From the NCBI GenBank assembly GCA_963665395.2, contig OY762251.1, positions 3,596,001 through 3,660,000 on the forward strand: a stretch of 64,000 nucleotides of DNA, read 5' to 3'. The notes under the pieces are model-generated. The model was given only the letters and a program-made list of their open reading frames with translations. It ran no database searches and was not told where the DNA came from. The stretch's first letter is position 1, and every line of letters begins with the position of its first letter. Position numbers and translations under genes: made by a program. Positions 25,787 through 34,067 of this stretch are shown in pieces. Source of the stretch: Bin87 sp963665395. GTDB lineage: Bacteria > Chloroflexota > Dehalococcoidia > Lucifugimonadales > UBA3495.

Positions 25787-25827
25787 ATTACCGCAGGGGT
25801 TTTATCCGGATACGCCCCTGCGGTAAT
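25787..25827 (+). terminator. Terminator of ABC cassette 3
   Basis: The 13-bp arms ATTACCGCAGGGG (25787-25799) and CCCCTGCGGTAAT (25815-25827) are perfectly complementary and followed by CTTTAG. It separates the cassette from the convergent protease genes and may serve both directions. Confidence 0.75.
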
Positions 25828-25859
25828 CTTTAGTGGTATGTGTAAGCTTGCAGGCCAGG

Positions 25860-26219
25860 TTACAACAACAGTTCCTCAACCGGAATTAACCGTGGGTTGG
25901 GCTCGGTCGGATCAACCATCAGGTCAAAAATTTGCAGGGTGGTGGCGCCCAGAAGGTACTTGTCCTCCGGTCCGAAAATCACGGGACAAGTGTGCTCCTG
26001 TCCTTCTATGCTGAAGCGGGCTTCGCCCACGCCGAAATCGGCCCTACCACCGTTGGTGATTTGGAACCCCCGGCGTCGTGAGGGCGTCAAACGCAGTGCG
26101 ATCAACAAAGATTCCGGCATCATCGAATGGGTCGCGCCGGTGTCCACTAATGCGGACACCGGGGTAAAGTCCCCACCGTGCGGGTGTCCGACGCCAATTT
26201 GTACTCTGAATGTTCCCAT
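25860..26219 (-). CDS. Retropepsin-like aspartic protease, array copy 3 (3'-most)
   Basis: A 119-residue clan AA aspartic-protease-like protein with the active-site motif ALVDTGATHSMMP near residue 26. The flap/strand region (FGVGEARFSIEGQEHTCPVI) and C-terminal LLGATTLQIFDLMVDP are also present; the latter is the hydrophobic ILG-like block of single-domain pepsin folds. The start MGTFRVQIGVG at 26219 follows AGGAGCGGATTT. Such domains act as homodimers. It is the downstream member of three tandem copies on the same strand; substrate unknown. Confidence 0.82.
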   Translation of the reverse strand: MGTFRVQIGVGHPHGGDFTPVSALVDTGATHSMMPESLLIALRLTPSRRRGFQITNGGRADFGVGEARFSIEGQEHTCPVIFGPEDKYLLGATTLQIFDLMVDPTEPNPRLIPVEELLL

Positions 26220-26269
26220 AAATCCGCTCCTGGCAACTAGCCGACAGGTAGCAATCTGGGGTATCGGTA

Positions 26270-26630
26270 TCATAGCAGCAGTTCTGCCGTTGGTACTAAG
26301 CGCGGGTTGGGCTGGGTGGGGTCAACCATCAAGCCAAAATCTTCGAGTGTGGTGGCCCCCAGCAGATACCGCCCTTCCGCGCCAAAGATGACAGTGCAGG
26401 TTCGTTCCCGACCGTCAATATTGAAACGCGCCTCGCCGATGCCGTACTCAACCCGGCTGCCGTTGACCATTCTGAACCCGGCTCGTTCCGATGGCGTCAG
26501 TCGTAGCGTGGTCAGCAAGGATTCCGGCATCGTTGAGTACGTTGCGCCAGTATCCACCAGCGCCGGACACCGGAAGGAAATCGCCACCGTGCGGGTGGCC
26601 GACGCCAATCCTTACCCGAAAAGTTCCCAT
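26270..26630 (-). pseudogene. Retropepsin-like aspartic protease, array copy 2, frameshifted
   Basis: The N-terminal frame (MGTFRVRIGVGHPHGGDF from 26630) is continued in another frame by ALVDTGATYSTMPESLL to 26270. Comparison with the two neighbours shows one extra G at about 26569 (GTGTCCGGCGCTG against GTGTCCGCGCTG). Apart from this, the copy is complete, with an intact DTG motif. Either a recent inactivation or a sequencing error. Confidence 0.8.
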
Positions 26631-26663
26631 ATGCTCGCTCTTTCGCATCGCCGCCGCATCCAA

Positions 26664-27023
26664 TCACAGATTCACTTCCTCAATAGGAATCAGTCGGGGG
26701 TTTATCTCCGTGGGATCAACCATCAGGTTGAAAATCTCCAGCGTAGTAGCGCCCAGCAGGTACTGGTCTTCCGGGCCAAAAATGACCGGGCAAAACCGTT
26801 CCCGTCCGTTGATGCTGAAACGCGCGTCGGCCACGTCGTACTCAACCCTTCTACCGTCAGCAACCTTGAACCGAAGTCGTTCGATGGGCGTCAAACCCAG
26901 TCCCGTAAGTAACGCCTCAGGCATCATGGAATGTCCCACCCCGGTATCCACCAGCGCGGACACCGGATGCAAATCGCCGCCGTGCGGGTGACCGACGCCA
27001 ATTTGTACTCTGAAGGTTCCCAT
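26664..27023 (-). CDS. Retropepsin-like aspartic protease, array copy 1 (5'-most)
   Basis: A 119-residue copy with ALVDTGVGHSMMPEALL, in which the usual third residue after DTG (T) is replaced (DTGVG against DTGAT in its sisters). LLGATTLEIFNLMVDP is retained. The start at 27023 follows CAGGAGCGTATTC. It is divergent from the SMP-30 gene at 27146; the 122-bp gap probably holds both promoters. Confidence 0.82.
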   Translation of the reverse strand: MGTFRVQIGVGHPHGGDLHPVSALVDTGVGHSMMPEALLTGLGLTPIERLRFKVADGRRVEYDVADARFSINGRERFCPVIFGPEDQYLLGATTLEIFNLMVDPTEINPRLIPIEEVNL

Positions 27024-27145
27024 GAATACGCTCCTGAATCTTATTGGCAAGATGATGATACGCTGCGCCCCGAGTACGGTCAATTTGCCGACAGTCAACG
27101 GGCCGCCGTGCTAAACTGCGCCCATAATCTACAGGAGGTTCCCTG

Positions 27146-28078
27146 ATGTCCTGGAGCTTTGAACTGGTCGCCGGACCTTACGGCGGCACTACGGAGGGAC
27201 CGGTTTGGGACGGTCAAGCAGTGCTGTTCACGCATATTCCGGCTTCCAAGATTTTGCGTTACGATCCCAAGACCGGCGAAGTGTCGGAGTACTTCAACGA
27301 AACCTTCAACACCAACGGTCTGTGTTTCGATGCCAATGGCAACCTCTACGGATGCCAGCAAGGCCGCCGTCGAATTGCTCGTTTTGACGCGGCAACCAAT
27401 ACTATGACGTCGATGCCGCATCTGTTGGATGGGAAACGGCACAACAATCCCAACGACCTGGCAGTGGACAAGTCGGGGCGCATTTGGTTCACCGATCCCT
27501 ATTCCGGTATTGGCGACAGTGGGCCTCAGGAATTGGACCATATGTCGGTGCTACGCCTGGACCCCAAGGGCAACGACCAGTGGGAACTGGTGCGCGCCAC
27601 CACCGACATCAGCCGTCCGAATGGAATCTTAATCAGCCGTGACCAGAAGACGGTGTACATCGCACAGAGTGATTACGGCGCGGACCGCCGGCGCGAACTG
27701 CGCGCGTATCCCATCAACGACGACGGCTCGTTGGGCGAGTACAAAACCCTCCACACCTTCGGCATTGACGGCGGCGCTACCGATGGCGATATGCGCGGAC
27801 AGGGCAGCAGCGGAGTGCAACGGGGCGTGGACGGCATGACTCTGGACGACGAGGGGAACATCATCGTCTGCGCCGGCTGGGAGGCCGCCGGCCCGGGCCC
27901 AATCATCTACGTGTTCTCGCCGGAGGGTCGGGCGCTGGAAACCCATCCGATGCGCGTGGACCGACCCACCAACTGCTGCTTTGGCGACGCTGACATGAAG
28001 ACGCTGTACGTGACCACCGGCGGCGGACACCTGTTCCGGGCGCGTACCGACCGCACCGGATGGATCATGTGGCCGTAG
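27146..28078 (+). CDS. SMP-30/gluconolactonase/LRE family protein
   Basis: A 310-residue six-bladed propeller. Metal ligands of the family can be placed: Glu in GTTEGPVW near residue 15, Asn in NNPNDLAVD near 104, and Asp in GVDGMTLDDEGN near 230. A TDPYSGIG segment follows the third blade. Members hydrolyse sugar lactones or other cyclic esters using a divalent ion. ACAGGAGGTTCCCTG gives a strong ribosome-binding site. There is no signal peptide. Confidence 0.92.
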   Translation: MSWSFELVAGPYGGTTEGPVWDGQAVLFTHIPASKILRYDPKTGEVSEYFNETFNTNGLCFDANGNLYGCQQGRRRIARFDAATNTMTSMPHLLDGKRHNNPNDLAVDKSGRIWFTDPYSGIGDSGPQELDHMSVLRLDPKGNDQWELVRATTDISRPNGILISRDQKTVYIAQSDYGADRRRELRAYPINDDGSLGEYKTLHTFGIDGGATDGDMRGQGSSGVQRGVDGMTLDDEGNIIVCAGWEAAGPGPIIYVFSPEGRALETHPMRVDRPTNCCFGDADMKTLYVTTGGGHLFRARTDRTGWIMWP

Positions 28079-28106
28079 GCCCTGTTGACATTTTGAAATT
28101 TCACTC

Positions 28107-28212
28107 CGTCATTCCCGCGAAAGCGGGAATCCAGACAGGACAGGATCAGTTAATGCCAAGATGGCAGTACCCAATTGAGCGCTGGATTCCGGCTTTCGCC
28201 GTAATGACGGTC
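28107..28212. repeat. Dispersed inverted repeat, copy 3
   Basis: CCGTCATTCCCGCGAAAGCGGGAATCCAG faces CTGGATTCCGGCTTTCGCCGTAATGACGG with about 50 bp between. It contains the inner hairpin TTCCCGCGAAAGCGGGAA. It lies just after the SMP-30 gene and may end its transcript. Confidence 0.8.
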
Positions 28213-28257
28213 TGAATGTCAGCACGGGCTTAACAAACGGTTTGCGCGCCTATCGGG

Positions 28258-28263
28258 TATAAT
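28258..28263 (+). promoter_or_regulatory. Candidate -10 box
   Basis: TATAAT lies about 30 bp before the start at 28294. A -35 box at ideal spacing is not evident, though TTAACA lies 22 bases upstream. Confidence 0.35.
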
Positions 28264-28293
28264 CGACAGCGCGGCGAAAGGATTGGAACTGAA

Positions 28294-28785
28294 ATGGTCA
28301 ACGCTAGCTCTATTGATGATGCTATGGCGGCAGTGCACAGACTTCAAGCCGGCATCAGCGGACTAGCAAACAATCGCTTCAGAGCCGCGGCGCTGACCGA
28401 TGGCGGCCGGCGCATCGCCCGCAGCATGGAGCTTCGGAGAATCAGAACCCTTGACGGGGATGAAATCTGGGATCTTACCCAGGACAACGACGTTGGCGAC
28501 ATACGCGCCGGAGACATTGAGAGCTTTCGCGAAGCGGACCTGATTATGGAAGCGGAAGACGCGGACGGACAGCGACATTACGTCGCGGTGGAAGTCTCTT
28601 ATTCCGGCAACGGACGCGACGCTGATCGCGCGTTGCGCGATGCTCAACTGATGCGGCGGTTCACTGCGCAGTCATCGTATGCCGCCGTCGCCGGAACCCG
28701 CGTCAATAATCGCGTCCAGGAAATGATCGATGGCGGCCTGGTACATTGGTATCGCATCCTGGACAAGGACATTGAGCCAGGCTAG
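28294..28785 (+). CDS. PD-(D/E)XK nuclease-like protein, degenerate motif
   Basis: A 163-residue protein. The segment EADLIMEAEDADGQRHYVAVEVS has the D-x(n)-ExK arrangement of the PD-(D/E)XK nuclease fold, with Ser in place of the catalytic Lys. It is followed by a helix (GRDADRALRDAQLMRRF) and a strand (SSYAAVAGTRVNN), as in a family common in cyanobacteria and Chloroflexota. It may be a DNA-binding or regulatory relative rather than an active nuclease. AAAGG precedes the ATG by 12 bases. Confidence 0.6.
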   Translation: MVNASSIDDAMAAVHRLQAGISGLANNRFRAAALTDGGRRIARSMELRRIRTLDGDEIWDLTQDNDVGDIRAGDIESFREADLIMEAEDADGQRHYVAVEVSYSGNGRDADRALRDAQLMRRFTAQSSYAAVAGTRVNNRVQEMIDGGLVHWYRILDKDIEPG

Positions 28786-28834
28786 CCGCTTCACTGGCCG
28801 CAGTATTGTCAAACACGACAGGAGGAACAGACAA

Positions 28835-29914
28835 ATGACCACCGTCACAGCGCACAACACCAACGTATATGTCGGCCTGGCCGGCGAAAGCGCCCTCATC
28901 ATCGGCGCCGAAGGCACGCCCCTGGGCGAAGGCGGTATGTACCGCATGAGCGAGGGCGAAGGGCAGTGGGTCGCCATCGAAAACGGCCTGCCTGAAAACC
29001 CCCAGGTGCGCGCCCTGCTGGCGCACCCTGACGAACCCGCCACTATCTTTGCCGGAACGCAGGACGGCGTGTACCGCAGCGATGACCGAGGCGATAACTG
29101 GCGGCGCACCGATACTTTGAGCGGCGACGTCTGGTCGCTGGCCGCGCATCCCAACGACTCGTCAATCATGTTCGCCGGCTACGACGCGGGTCGGGTCTGC
29201 CGCTCCGATGACGGCGGCGACACCTGGCGACAGCTGAACACCGAGGGGTTGGTGCATCCCCACATCACCATGAACCCCCACGAAATCTGCAAGCGCGTCA
29301 TTGGCCTCAGCATTGACCCGGCGCATCCCGACGACGTGTACGGCGCCATTGAAGTGGGCGGCCTCATCAAGTCCGCCGACGGGGGCGAAACCTGGTCCTG
29401 CATCACCGACGGGCACTACACCCGCCTCGGCCCGGTGGACCTGCACGGCGTCCAGGTGAACCCCTCCTCGCCCGGCTTGGTGTACATCATCACCCAACTG
29501 GCGATGTTCCGCAGCCGGGAGCGGGGCAGTGATTGGGAATTCGTGCCCATTGAAGAGATGTTCGAGGGCGGCAGCTACTGCCGTGACCTGGTGGTGGATC
29601 CCACCGACCCCAGCCGGATGTACCTGGCGGCCGGCGCCGGCGGCGGCAGCGCGCCGGCTGGCACCATCGACGCCGGCGTCCTCGTCCGTTCCACCGATGC
29701 CGGCGAAACCTGGGAGCGGGTTGACCTGGGCGAGGTTGCCCCGGCGCGGATGTTCCAGATCGCCATTGACCGCAACGCTCCGCGCAACGTCTATTGCTGT
29801 GACCGGGACGGCCACGTCTATTGCAGCAACGACGGCGGCAACGAGTGGACCCGCAGCGACATTCCGGTTGAAATGTCCCGGGGTCGTCACGTCTATCCCA
29901 TGGTCGCCGCCTAG
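28835..29914 (+). CDS. Asp-box (BNR) beta-propeller protein
   Basis: A 359-residue protein with five Asp-box signatures of the S-x-D-x-G-x-x-W type (SDDRGDNW, SDDGGDTW, SADGGETW, STDAGETW, SNDGGNEW) spread from residue about 85 to 345. These mark the turns of a sialidase/VPS10/YCF48-like propeller. No sialidase Arg triad or signal peptide is recognisable, so an enzymatic role is not assumed. The start follows AGGAGGAACAGACAA; an earlier in-frame start overlaps the upstream gene and is rejected. Confidence 0.85.
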   Translation: MTTVTAHNTNVYVGLAGESALIIGAEGTPLGEGGMYRMSEGEGQWVAIENGLPENPQVRALLAHPDEPATIFAGTQDGVYRSDDRGDNWRRTDTLSGDVWSLAAHPNDSSIMFAGYDAGRVCRSDDGGDTWRQLNTEGLVHPHITMNPHEICKRVIGLSIDPAHPDDVYGAIEVGGLIKSADGGETWSCITDGHYTRLGPVDLHGVQVNPSSPGLVYIITQLAMFRSRERGSDWEFVPIEEMFEGGSYCRDLVVDPTDPSRMYLAAGAGGGSAPAGTIDAGVLVRSTDAGETWERVDLGEVAPARMFQIAIDRNAPRNVYCCDRDGHVYCSNDGGNEWTRSDIPVEMSRGRHVYPMVAA

Positions 29915-29930
29915 CTCGTCTTGCTCTCCG

Positions 29931-29957
29931 GTAGGGGCGGAATTTATTCGCCCCTAC
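29931..29957. repeat. Palindromic dispersed repeat, copy 3
   Basis: GTAGGGGCGGAATTTATTCGCCCCTAC, shown here as two arms GTAGGGGCG(G)AAT and ATTCGCCCCTAC, lies between two co-directional genes. It is one of five copies in the window. Confidence 0.75.
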
Positions 29958-29989
29958 AAAACAACCGAGAACCTGCCGGAGGAACCAAC

Positions 29990-30613
29990 GTGTCATCCAA
30001 TCCGCTGTGGAGCGCAACCCTGCGAGTAGGGGAAGCAGACCTGGAATACATGGCTCTGGAGGTTGGCGATTTGCCTGAAGACCTGCGGGGTTATCAATTG
30101 GCGCGCGAGGGGCCTTTGGATAACCAGGAAATGGCCGAAAACGGGTTCAAAGGCAACACCGCCGACCGGTTCCGCCGGGCGGGCCGGGTGGGCGGGTTCA
30201 TGCGCGAATTTGTCCCCACGTCAGATGTAGCGCCCGCAAGCGGCGTCAATTTCGTGGGCGCCACCGTCGTGCATCTGTTTGAAAATCCTGATCAGGTTTC
30301 AGGGTGGATGTCGGATATCTTTGTGAAAGACTTTGAAGATAACGTTGGTGAAAGCGTCGGTTCCGGCCAGCAAATTGTTTCCGTCCAGCGGTTGGAACCC
30401 GGCGGGTTTTACGACGAGGCGGTGGGGCTTTACGTGCTGCAAGGCGGTCCGGCTGGCCTGCTGTCGTCCACGGTGATTGACTTTCGCGTGGGTCGTGTGC
30501 TCGGGGTGGCGTTCGTGGGGTCCATCGGTGAGCACGACCGCTCGGAACTGGCCACGGAGATGGCGCTGGCCCTGGAAAAGCGGATCGTGCAGGTGGCTCT
30601 GGGAGGACGTTAG
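29990..30613 (+). CDS. Hypothetical protein
   Basis: A 207-residue protein with a GTG start at 29990 after CCGGAGGAACCAAC; the longer frame reads through the palindromic repeat and is rejected. The sequence is acidic and globular with no membrane segment (EADLEYMALEVGDLPEDLRG, later FVGATVVHLFENPDQVSGWM). It resembles uncharacterised proteins that seem to track a time series or score, but no family can be named. It is convergent with the membrane-protein gene at 30630, leaving 16 bp. Confidence 0.65.
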   Translation: MSSNPLWSATLRVGEADLEYMALEVGDLPEDLRGYQLAREGPLDNQEMAENGFKGNTADRFRRAGRVGGFMREFVPTSDVAPASGVNFVGATVVHLFENPDQVSGWMSDIFVKDFEDNVGESVGSGQQIVSVQRLEPGGFYDEAVGLYVLQGGPAGLLSSTVIDFRVGRVLGVAFVGSIGEHDRSELATEMALALEKRIVQVALGGR

Positions 30614-30629
30614 CCGGGCCGGAACGAAC

Positions 30630-31472
30630 TTATGGAGCAGTCGATGGTTCCGGAACGCCACCCATAGTCAGCAGTGATGGGTCCACGAGTATTATCAGCA
30701 ACATTCCCCAACCCAGCAGGAAACCTACGGCTACCAGGGCCAGTTCCGGCACGCTGATTCTTATCCATCCCAGGCGCATCCCCAGCCGGTGCCGCCAGAA
30801 GCGGTTGAGGTTGGTTTGGGCTTGCCACATAATCCAGGCCAGCAACGTGGCTTGGCCGACGTTGATGATCACATAGGTCGCCTGTTGGGGTAGGGTTACG
30901 GTCGGTTCGGCCGGTATCATCAACGATACCATCCCAAGCAGAACGACGCCGAAGTATATGAGCACCGCCCGCAGTGGGTTCAGCGTCGTCGGCACGCCCC
31001 GTTGTTCCATCAACTCCTGGTAAACGCGGATGTGGGCGTGGAGCCGGAAAAACTGGTACACCGGGACCAGCAGCGCCAGAGCGTGCATCACCGGGTAGGC
31101 GATTTCTCCGGTATGATCCCGGTACTGGCGCCAAGTGACGTACATCCAATAGAAGACGTACAGGCCGGAACTCAGCAGGGTGAGGACGATGACCCGAGCC
31201 GGCGGGATATAGTAGGGGAGCGCGTCGTCCGCCGGTTGCGTATATGGGGGTTCTGCGGCGGACGGCTGGCGAGGAAATTCAACGCCCTGATCCAGCGGAT
31301 GAGCGGCGGGCCGCGCCGGCCGGGCAGCATCGCCTGCCCGGTCCCCCGGCGATTGACCGGCGCGTAGCTCTGCGCCGCAGATCCCGCAGAATCGGTGCTC
31401 AGGGGCGTGCCTGGAACCGCAGGCCGGACAGGTCAAAGCTTCTCCTGGCACAGCGATCAGGCTTTGCCCCAT
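30630..31472 (-). CDS. Zinc-ribbon plus DUF4234-like membrane protein
   Basis: A 280-residue protein. The N-terminus has a zinc ribbon (CPACGSRH...CGICGAEL, four cysteines at residues about 15-33), then a Pro/Ala-rich linker of about 50 residues. Four to five membrane segments follow, beginning at VIVLTLLSSGLYVFYWMY, the signature of the DUF4234 family. It overlaps the 3' end of the FAH gene by 16 bp on the same strand, suggesting translational coupling. Function unknown. Confidence 0.78.
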   Translation of the reverse strand: MGQSLIAVPGEALTCPACGSRHAPEHRFCGICGAELRAGQSPGDRAGDAARPARPAAHPLDQGVEFPRQPSAAEPPYTQPADDALPYYIPPARVIVLTLLSSGLYVFYWMYVTWRQYRDHTGEIAYPVMHALALLVPVYQFFRLHAHIRVYQELMEQRGVPTTLNPLRAVLIYFGVVLLGMVSLMIPAEPTVTLPQQATYVIINVGQATLLAWIMWQAQTNLNRFWRHRLGMRLGWIRISVPELALVAVGFLLGWGMLLIILVDPSLLTMGGVPEPSTAP

Positions 31473-32242
31473 ACAACGGGATTGCTCAGCGTGCCGATGC
31501 CGTTGACCGTGATGTCACACACGTCTCCGTCCTTCATATTTTCGGTCGCGCCGTCGGTTCCCATCCACAGTACGTCGCCGGGCACCAGCGTCAGGTATTT
31601 GCTCATGTCGCTGATGTACTCGCGCACGCCGAATATGGCGGTGTTGAGGTCATACTCACCCACCACGCGCTCGTTGACCTGGATGGTAACGTGGAGTTCG
31701 TCAGGATCGAGGCCGGTGGCAATCCACGGGCCCATGGGCTTGAACGTGTCGGTGTTCTTGGCCCGCCACATGGTGCGGTCGTTGCGCTGCCAGTAACGTT
31801 CACTCACGTCGTTTCCGATGGTGTAGCCGAAGACGTAATCCAGCGCTTCATCCTGGCTCACATTTCGGCATTCCTTGCCGATCACCACCACCACCTCGCC
31901 TTCATACTGGAGCTCTTCAGTAGCGTCAGCCGGGACCATGATCGGGTCCCCTTGTCCGGTAAGCGCGTTCACGGCGCGGTAACCCACGTCGGCTTTTTGG
32001 GGCAGGTTGGGTTCCTCGCCGCGCATATGGGCGGCCCAGGTAACGTGCTCGGGGAAATTGATCCCGGCGGCGTAGAAGGTCGGCGGGACGACCGGCGGCA
32101 GCAGTTTCACTGAGCTCAAGGCATACTTGTTGCCCGATTCCTTCAACCCGTCAAAAAGGCCGCCCTGCACCTCCAGAATGGTATCTCCCTCAACAATGCC
32201 GTGGCCCTCGCGGTCCCCGGTGCGAAACCTGCAAATCAGCAT
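31457..32242 (-). CDS. Fumarylacetoacetate hydrolase family protein
   Basis: A 261-residue FAH-fold protein that would hydrate or cleave C-C bonds in beta-keto acids. FYAAGINFPEHVTWAA, the metal-ligand strands (YEGEVVVVIGKECRNV and GYTIGNDVSERYWQ) and VPGDVLWMGTDG are in order. The start MLICRFRTGDREGHG at 32242 follows AGGAGGCGAGGGCT. It sits with other probable degradation genes but with no complete pathway, so the substrate is open. Confidence 0.9.
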   Translation of the reverse strand: MLICRFRTGDREGHGIVEGDTILEVQGGLFDGLKESGNKYALSSVKLLPPVVPPTFYAAGINFPEHVTWAAHMRGEEPNLPQKADVGYRAVNALTGQGDPIMVPADATEELQYEGEVVVVIGKECRNVSQDEALDYVFGYTIGNDVSERYWQRNDRTMWRAKNTDTFKPMGPWIATGLDPDELHVTIQVNERVVGEYDLNTAIFGVREYISDMSKYLTLVPGDVLWMGTDGATENMKDGDVCDITVNGIGTLSNPVVWGKA

Positions 32243-32347
32243 AGCCCTCGCCTCCTGTGATTCAGTGCGTCGTGATGGTGTTTCCCGCCCAATTCTGGCA
32301 TCAACGTCGTACCGGGTCAAGCGAGAAATTCGTATCCTTGTATTACG

Positions 32348-32755
32348 TCACTGCAGGAGACGTTCCGAAGCGATGGTATCGGTAAGCAGGGCATGGATGC
32401 GATTGGAGAAAGCGTCGGCCTGTTGGCAGGCGTCGGCTGCGTCCGCTTCGCTGAAGATCCTTTCAACACGGTAATCCGCGGCTATGCGCAACGGGGCGAG
32501 TCGCCCGATGACAGAAGCCCATCTATCTTCCACTAACCCAGGTTTTACGATGTGCAGGCTGAACAAATTGCTAACGCCGCGATGATTCCGAGAGCTGATT
32601 CCATGCAGCTCCAGAGACGCCCTGGCAGCGTGGAACACTACATAACATGCGCGGGAAATCGTGTCGGCGTAGAAACCATGCCGAATACAGAGCTGGGCTA
32701 CTTGCCGGCAATCCTCGGCCCGTCGCCACTCCGCAATCGCTTGGGCTTCGCTCAT
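32348..32755 (-). CDS. HEPN-domain protein, partner of adjacent nucleotidyltransferase
   Basis: A 135-residue all-helical protein. ISRACYVVFHAARASLELHG followed by RNHRGVSNLF fits the HEPN domain, in which a short Arg/His motif can form an RNase site. Its ATG overlaps the stop of the upstream nucleotidyltransferase gene (ATGA), the usual arrangement of HEPN/MNT toxin-antitoxin pairs. It would be the toxin. No classical R-x4-6-H spacing is beyond doubt, so activity is uncertain. Confidence 0.78.
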   Translation of the reverse strand: MSEAQAIAEWRRAEDCRQVAQLCIRHGFYADTISRACYVVFHAARASLELHGISSRNHRGVSNLFSLHIVKPGLVEDRWASVIGRLAPLRIAADYRVERIFSEADAADACQQADAFSNRIHALLTDTIASERLLQ

Positions 32756-33087
32756 AGCGCGCTCACCCCGTCTTTGGCCAGGTTGTAAATCCAGCCGTTC
32801 ATGCGCTTGGATTCTTCCCATTCCGCCATGGTGGACGGGAAAATAGTCGGCGCCACGAAAAATGTGGTCACGTCAAGCATAATGCCCAGCTCGGCCACCT
32901 CCTTCGCCTTCTTGTGGTCGTCCCCCTTGACCAGTACCAGCGTGTTGAAATCCACATCCGGGTCGGAGATTCCCCGGGAGTATGGCCCGAAGATGATGAT
33001 GTCCTCCACCAGGCCGGGGAACTGCTCATCCAATTGCCGGCGGTATTCGTCCAGCCACGCCTGTTCGTCAGCGGTCAAGTTCAACAT
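32752..33087 (-). CDS. MNT-type nucleotidyltransferase, putative antitoxin
   Basis: A 111-residue minimal nucleotidyltransferase. IIIFGPYSRGISDPDVDFNTL matches the G-S-x(n)-D-x-D signature but has GPYSRG where GSxARG is usual; the DVD metal pair is kept. The start at 33087 follows GGAGGTCCAGCAA. In characterised pairs MntA neutralises the HEPN toxin by adding AMP to it; that role is inferred here from pairing alone. Confidence 0.78.
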   Translation of the reverse strand: MLNLTADEQAWLDEYRRQLDEQFPGLVEDIIIFGPYSRGISDPDVDFNTLVLVKGDDHKKAKEVAELGIMLDVTTFFVAPTIFPSTMAEWEESKRMNGWIYNLAKDGVSAL

Positions 33088-33228
33088 TTGCTGGACCTCC
33101 ACCCGTGCAGCTGCGTTGCAAGAGCCATTTTATCATCCCGCCGTGTGGTAACATATCCGCCGTGCAATGGCAGTCTCCACTGCTTGCGCGTCCACACAAC
33201 CAATCAGGCAAGCAGGGGCCAGTACAGC

Positions 33229-33972
33229 ATGCAACAGCCGGAAACGACACTGATTTATTGGGCGCCCAGCCGCGTGAGGTTCAATCTCACGCTGATTCTC
33301 GCTGCGGCCGTCATACTTTTCGGCCTCTATCAATTATTCATGGACGCCCGAAGCGGCGACGATGTCCCAGCCGAGACGGCGGCCCAGGTTGGATCGCAGG
33401 GCGAAGGCGAAACACCGGCGTCCAACCGCGGGGGAGGTAGCGGCGCGTGGTTGCTAATACTGGTCGGTCTGGGCGTGGGCGCTTACTCATGGCTCACGTC
33501 GCCGAGGCAGTATCGCGTATATTCGGATGCGCTAATCATCATGATGGGCACTCCGCGACGGCGCACCATTCACTTCAGCGACATTCGAGAGGTGGCTAAT
33601 GATCGCGGTTTCATGGGTGACCCGCTGCGCGTGTACACCGTGAACCGGCGGCGCATCCCCCTCCAGGTACGGGAACCGGAAGAGATGCACCGCTACCTGG
33701 AATCCGCCCTGGCGGACTTCCGGCGAGCGAATCCACAATACGCCCCACCGCCAGAACCGGCTTCGGATGAACAACCGTCAGACGTTGATGTCGTGGACGT
33801 TCCCTCCCCTGGCCCTAGCGGATCGCCCGACACGGTGAGCGAGACCACCCCCGGCGAGACCGCTGACGCTCCGGCTTCCCCTCCTCCAGGCCCGGCTCCG
33901 GAGCGCAGTCCACGTTCCCGTCGCCGCAGTCTGCGCGACGATGTGCCGAGGGACGGGGAACCGAACGCATAA
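33229..33972 (+). CDS. Two-helix membrane protein with PH-like domain and Pro-rich tail
   Basis: A 247-residue protein. Two membrane segments (LILAAAVILFGLYQLF near residue 22, WLLILVGLGVGAYSWL near 77) are followed by a short beta domain (YRVYSDALIIMMGTPRRRTI, then SDIREVANDRG) that looks like a bacterial PH-like fold. A disordered Pro/Ser/Arg-rich tail makes up the last 80 residues. The start at 33229 is chosen over a longer frame because the extra codons overlap the divergent MNT gene region. Function unknown. Confidence 0.65.
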   Translation: MQQPETTLIYWAPSRVRFNLTLILAAAVILFGLYQLFMDARSGDDVPAETAAQVGSQGEGETPASNRGGGSGAWLLILVGLGVGAYSWLTSPRQYRVYSDALIIMMGTPRRRTIHFSDIREVANDRGFMGDPLRVYTVNRRRIPLQVREPEEMHRYLESALADFRRANPQYAPPPEPASDEQPSDVDVVDVPSPGPSGSPDTVSETTPGETADAPASPPPGPAPERSPRSRRRSLRDDVPRDGEPNA

Positions 33973-33985
33973 AATCCCGGCCGCG

Positions 33986-33991
33986 TATAAT
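33986..33991 (+). promoter_or_regulatory. Candidate -10 box of the aminotransferase gene
   Basis: TATAAT about 77 bp before the start at 34068, in a GC-rich context. The matching -35 box is not clear. Confidence 0.4.
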
Positions 33992-34067
33992 GGTAGGCGC
34001 GCCGGCTGGCCCGGCTGCCATCTGCCGAGCCACGTAAAGCGAAACACTCACAGGGAGCGGATTACTC

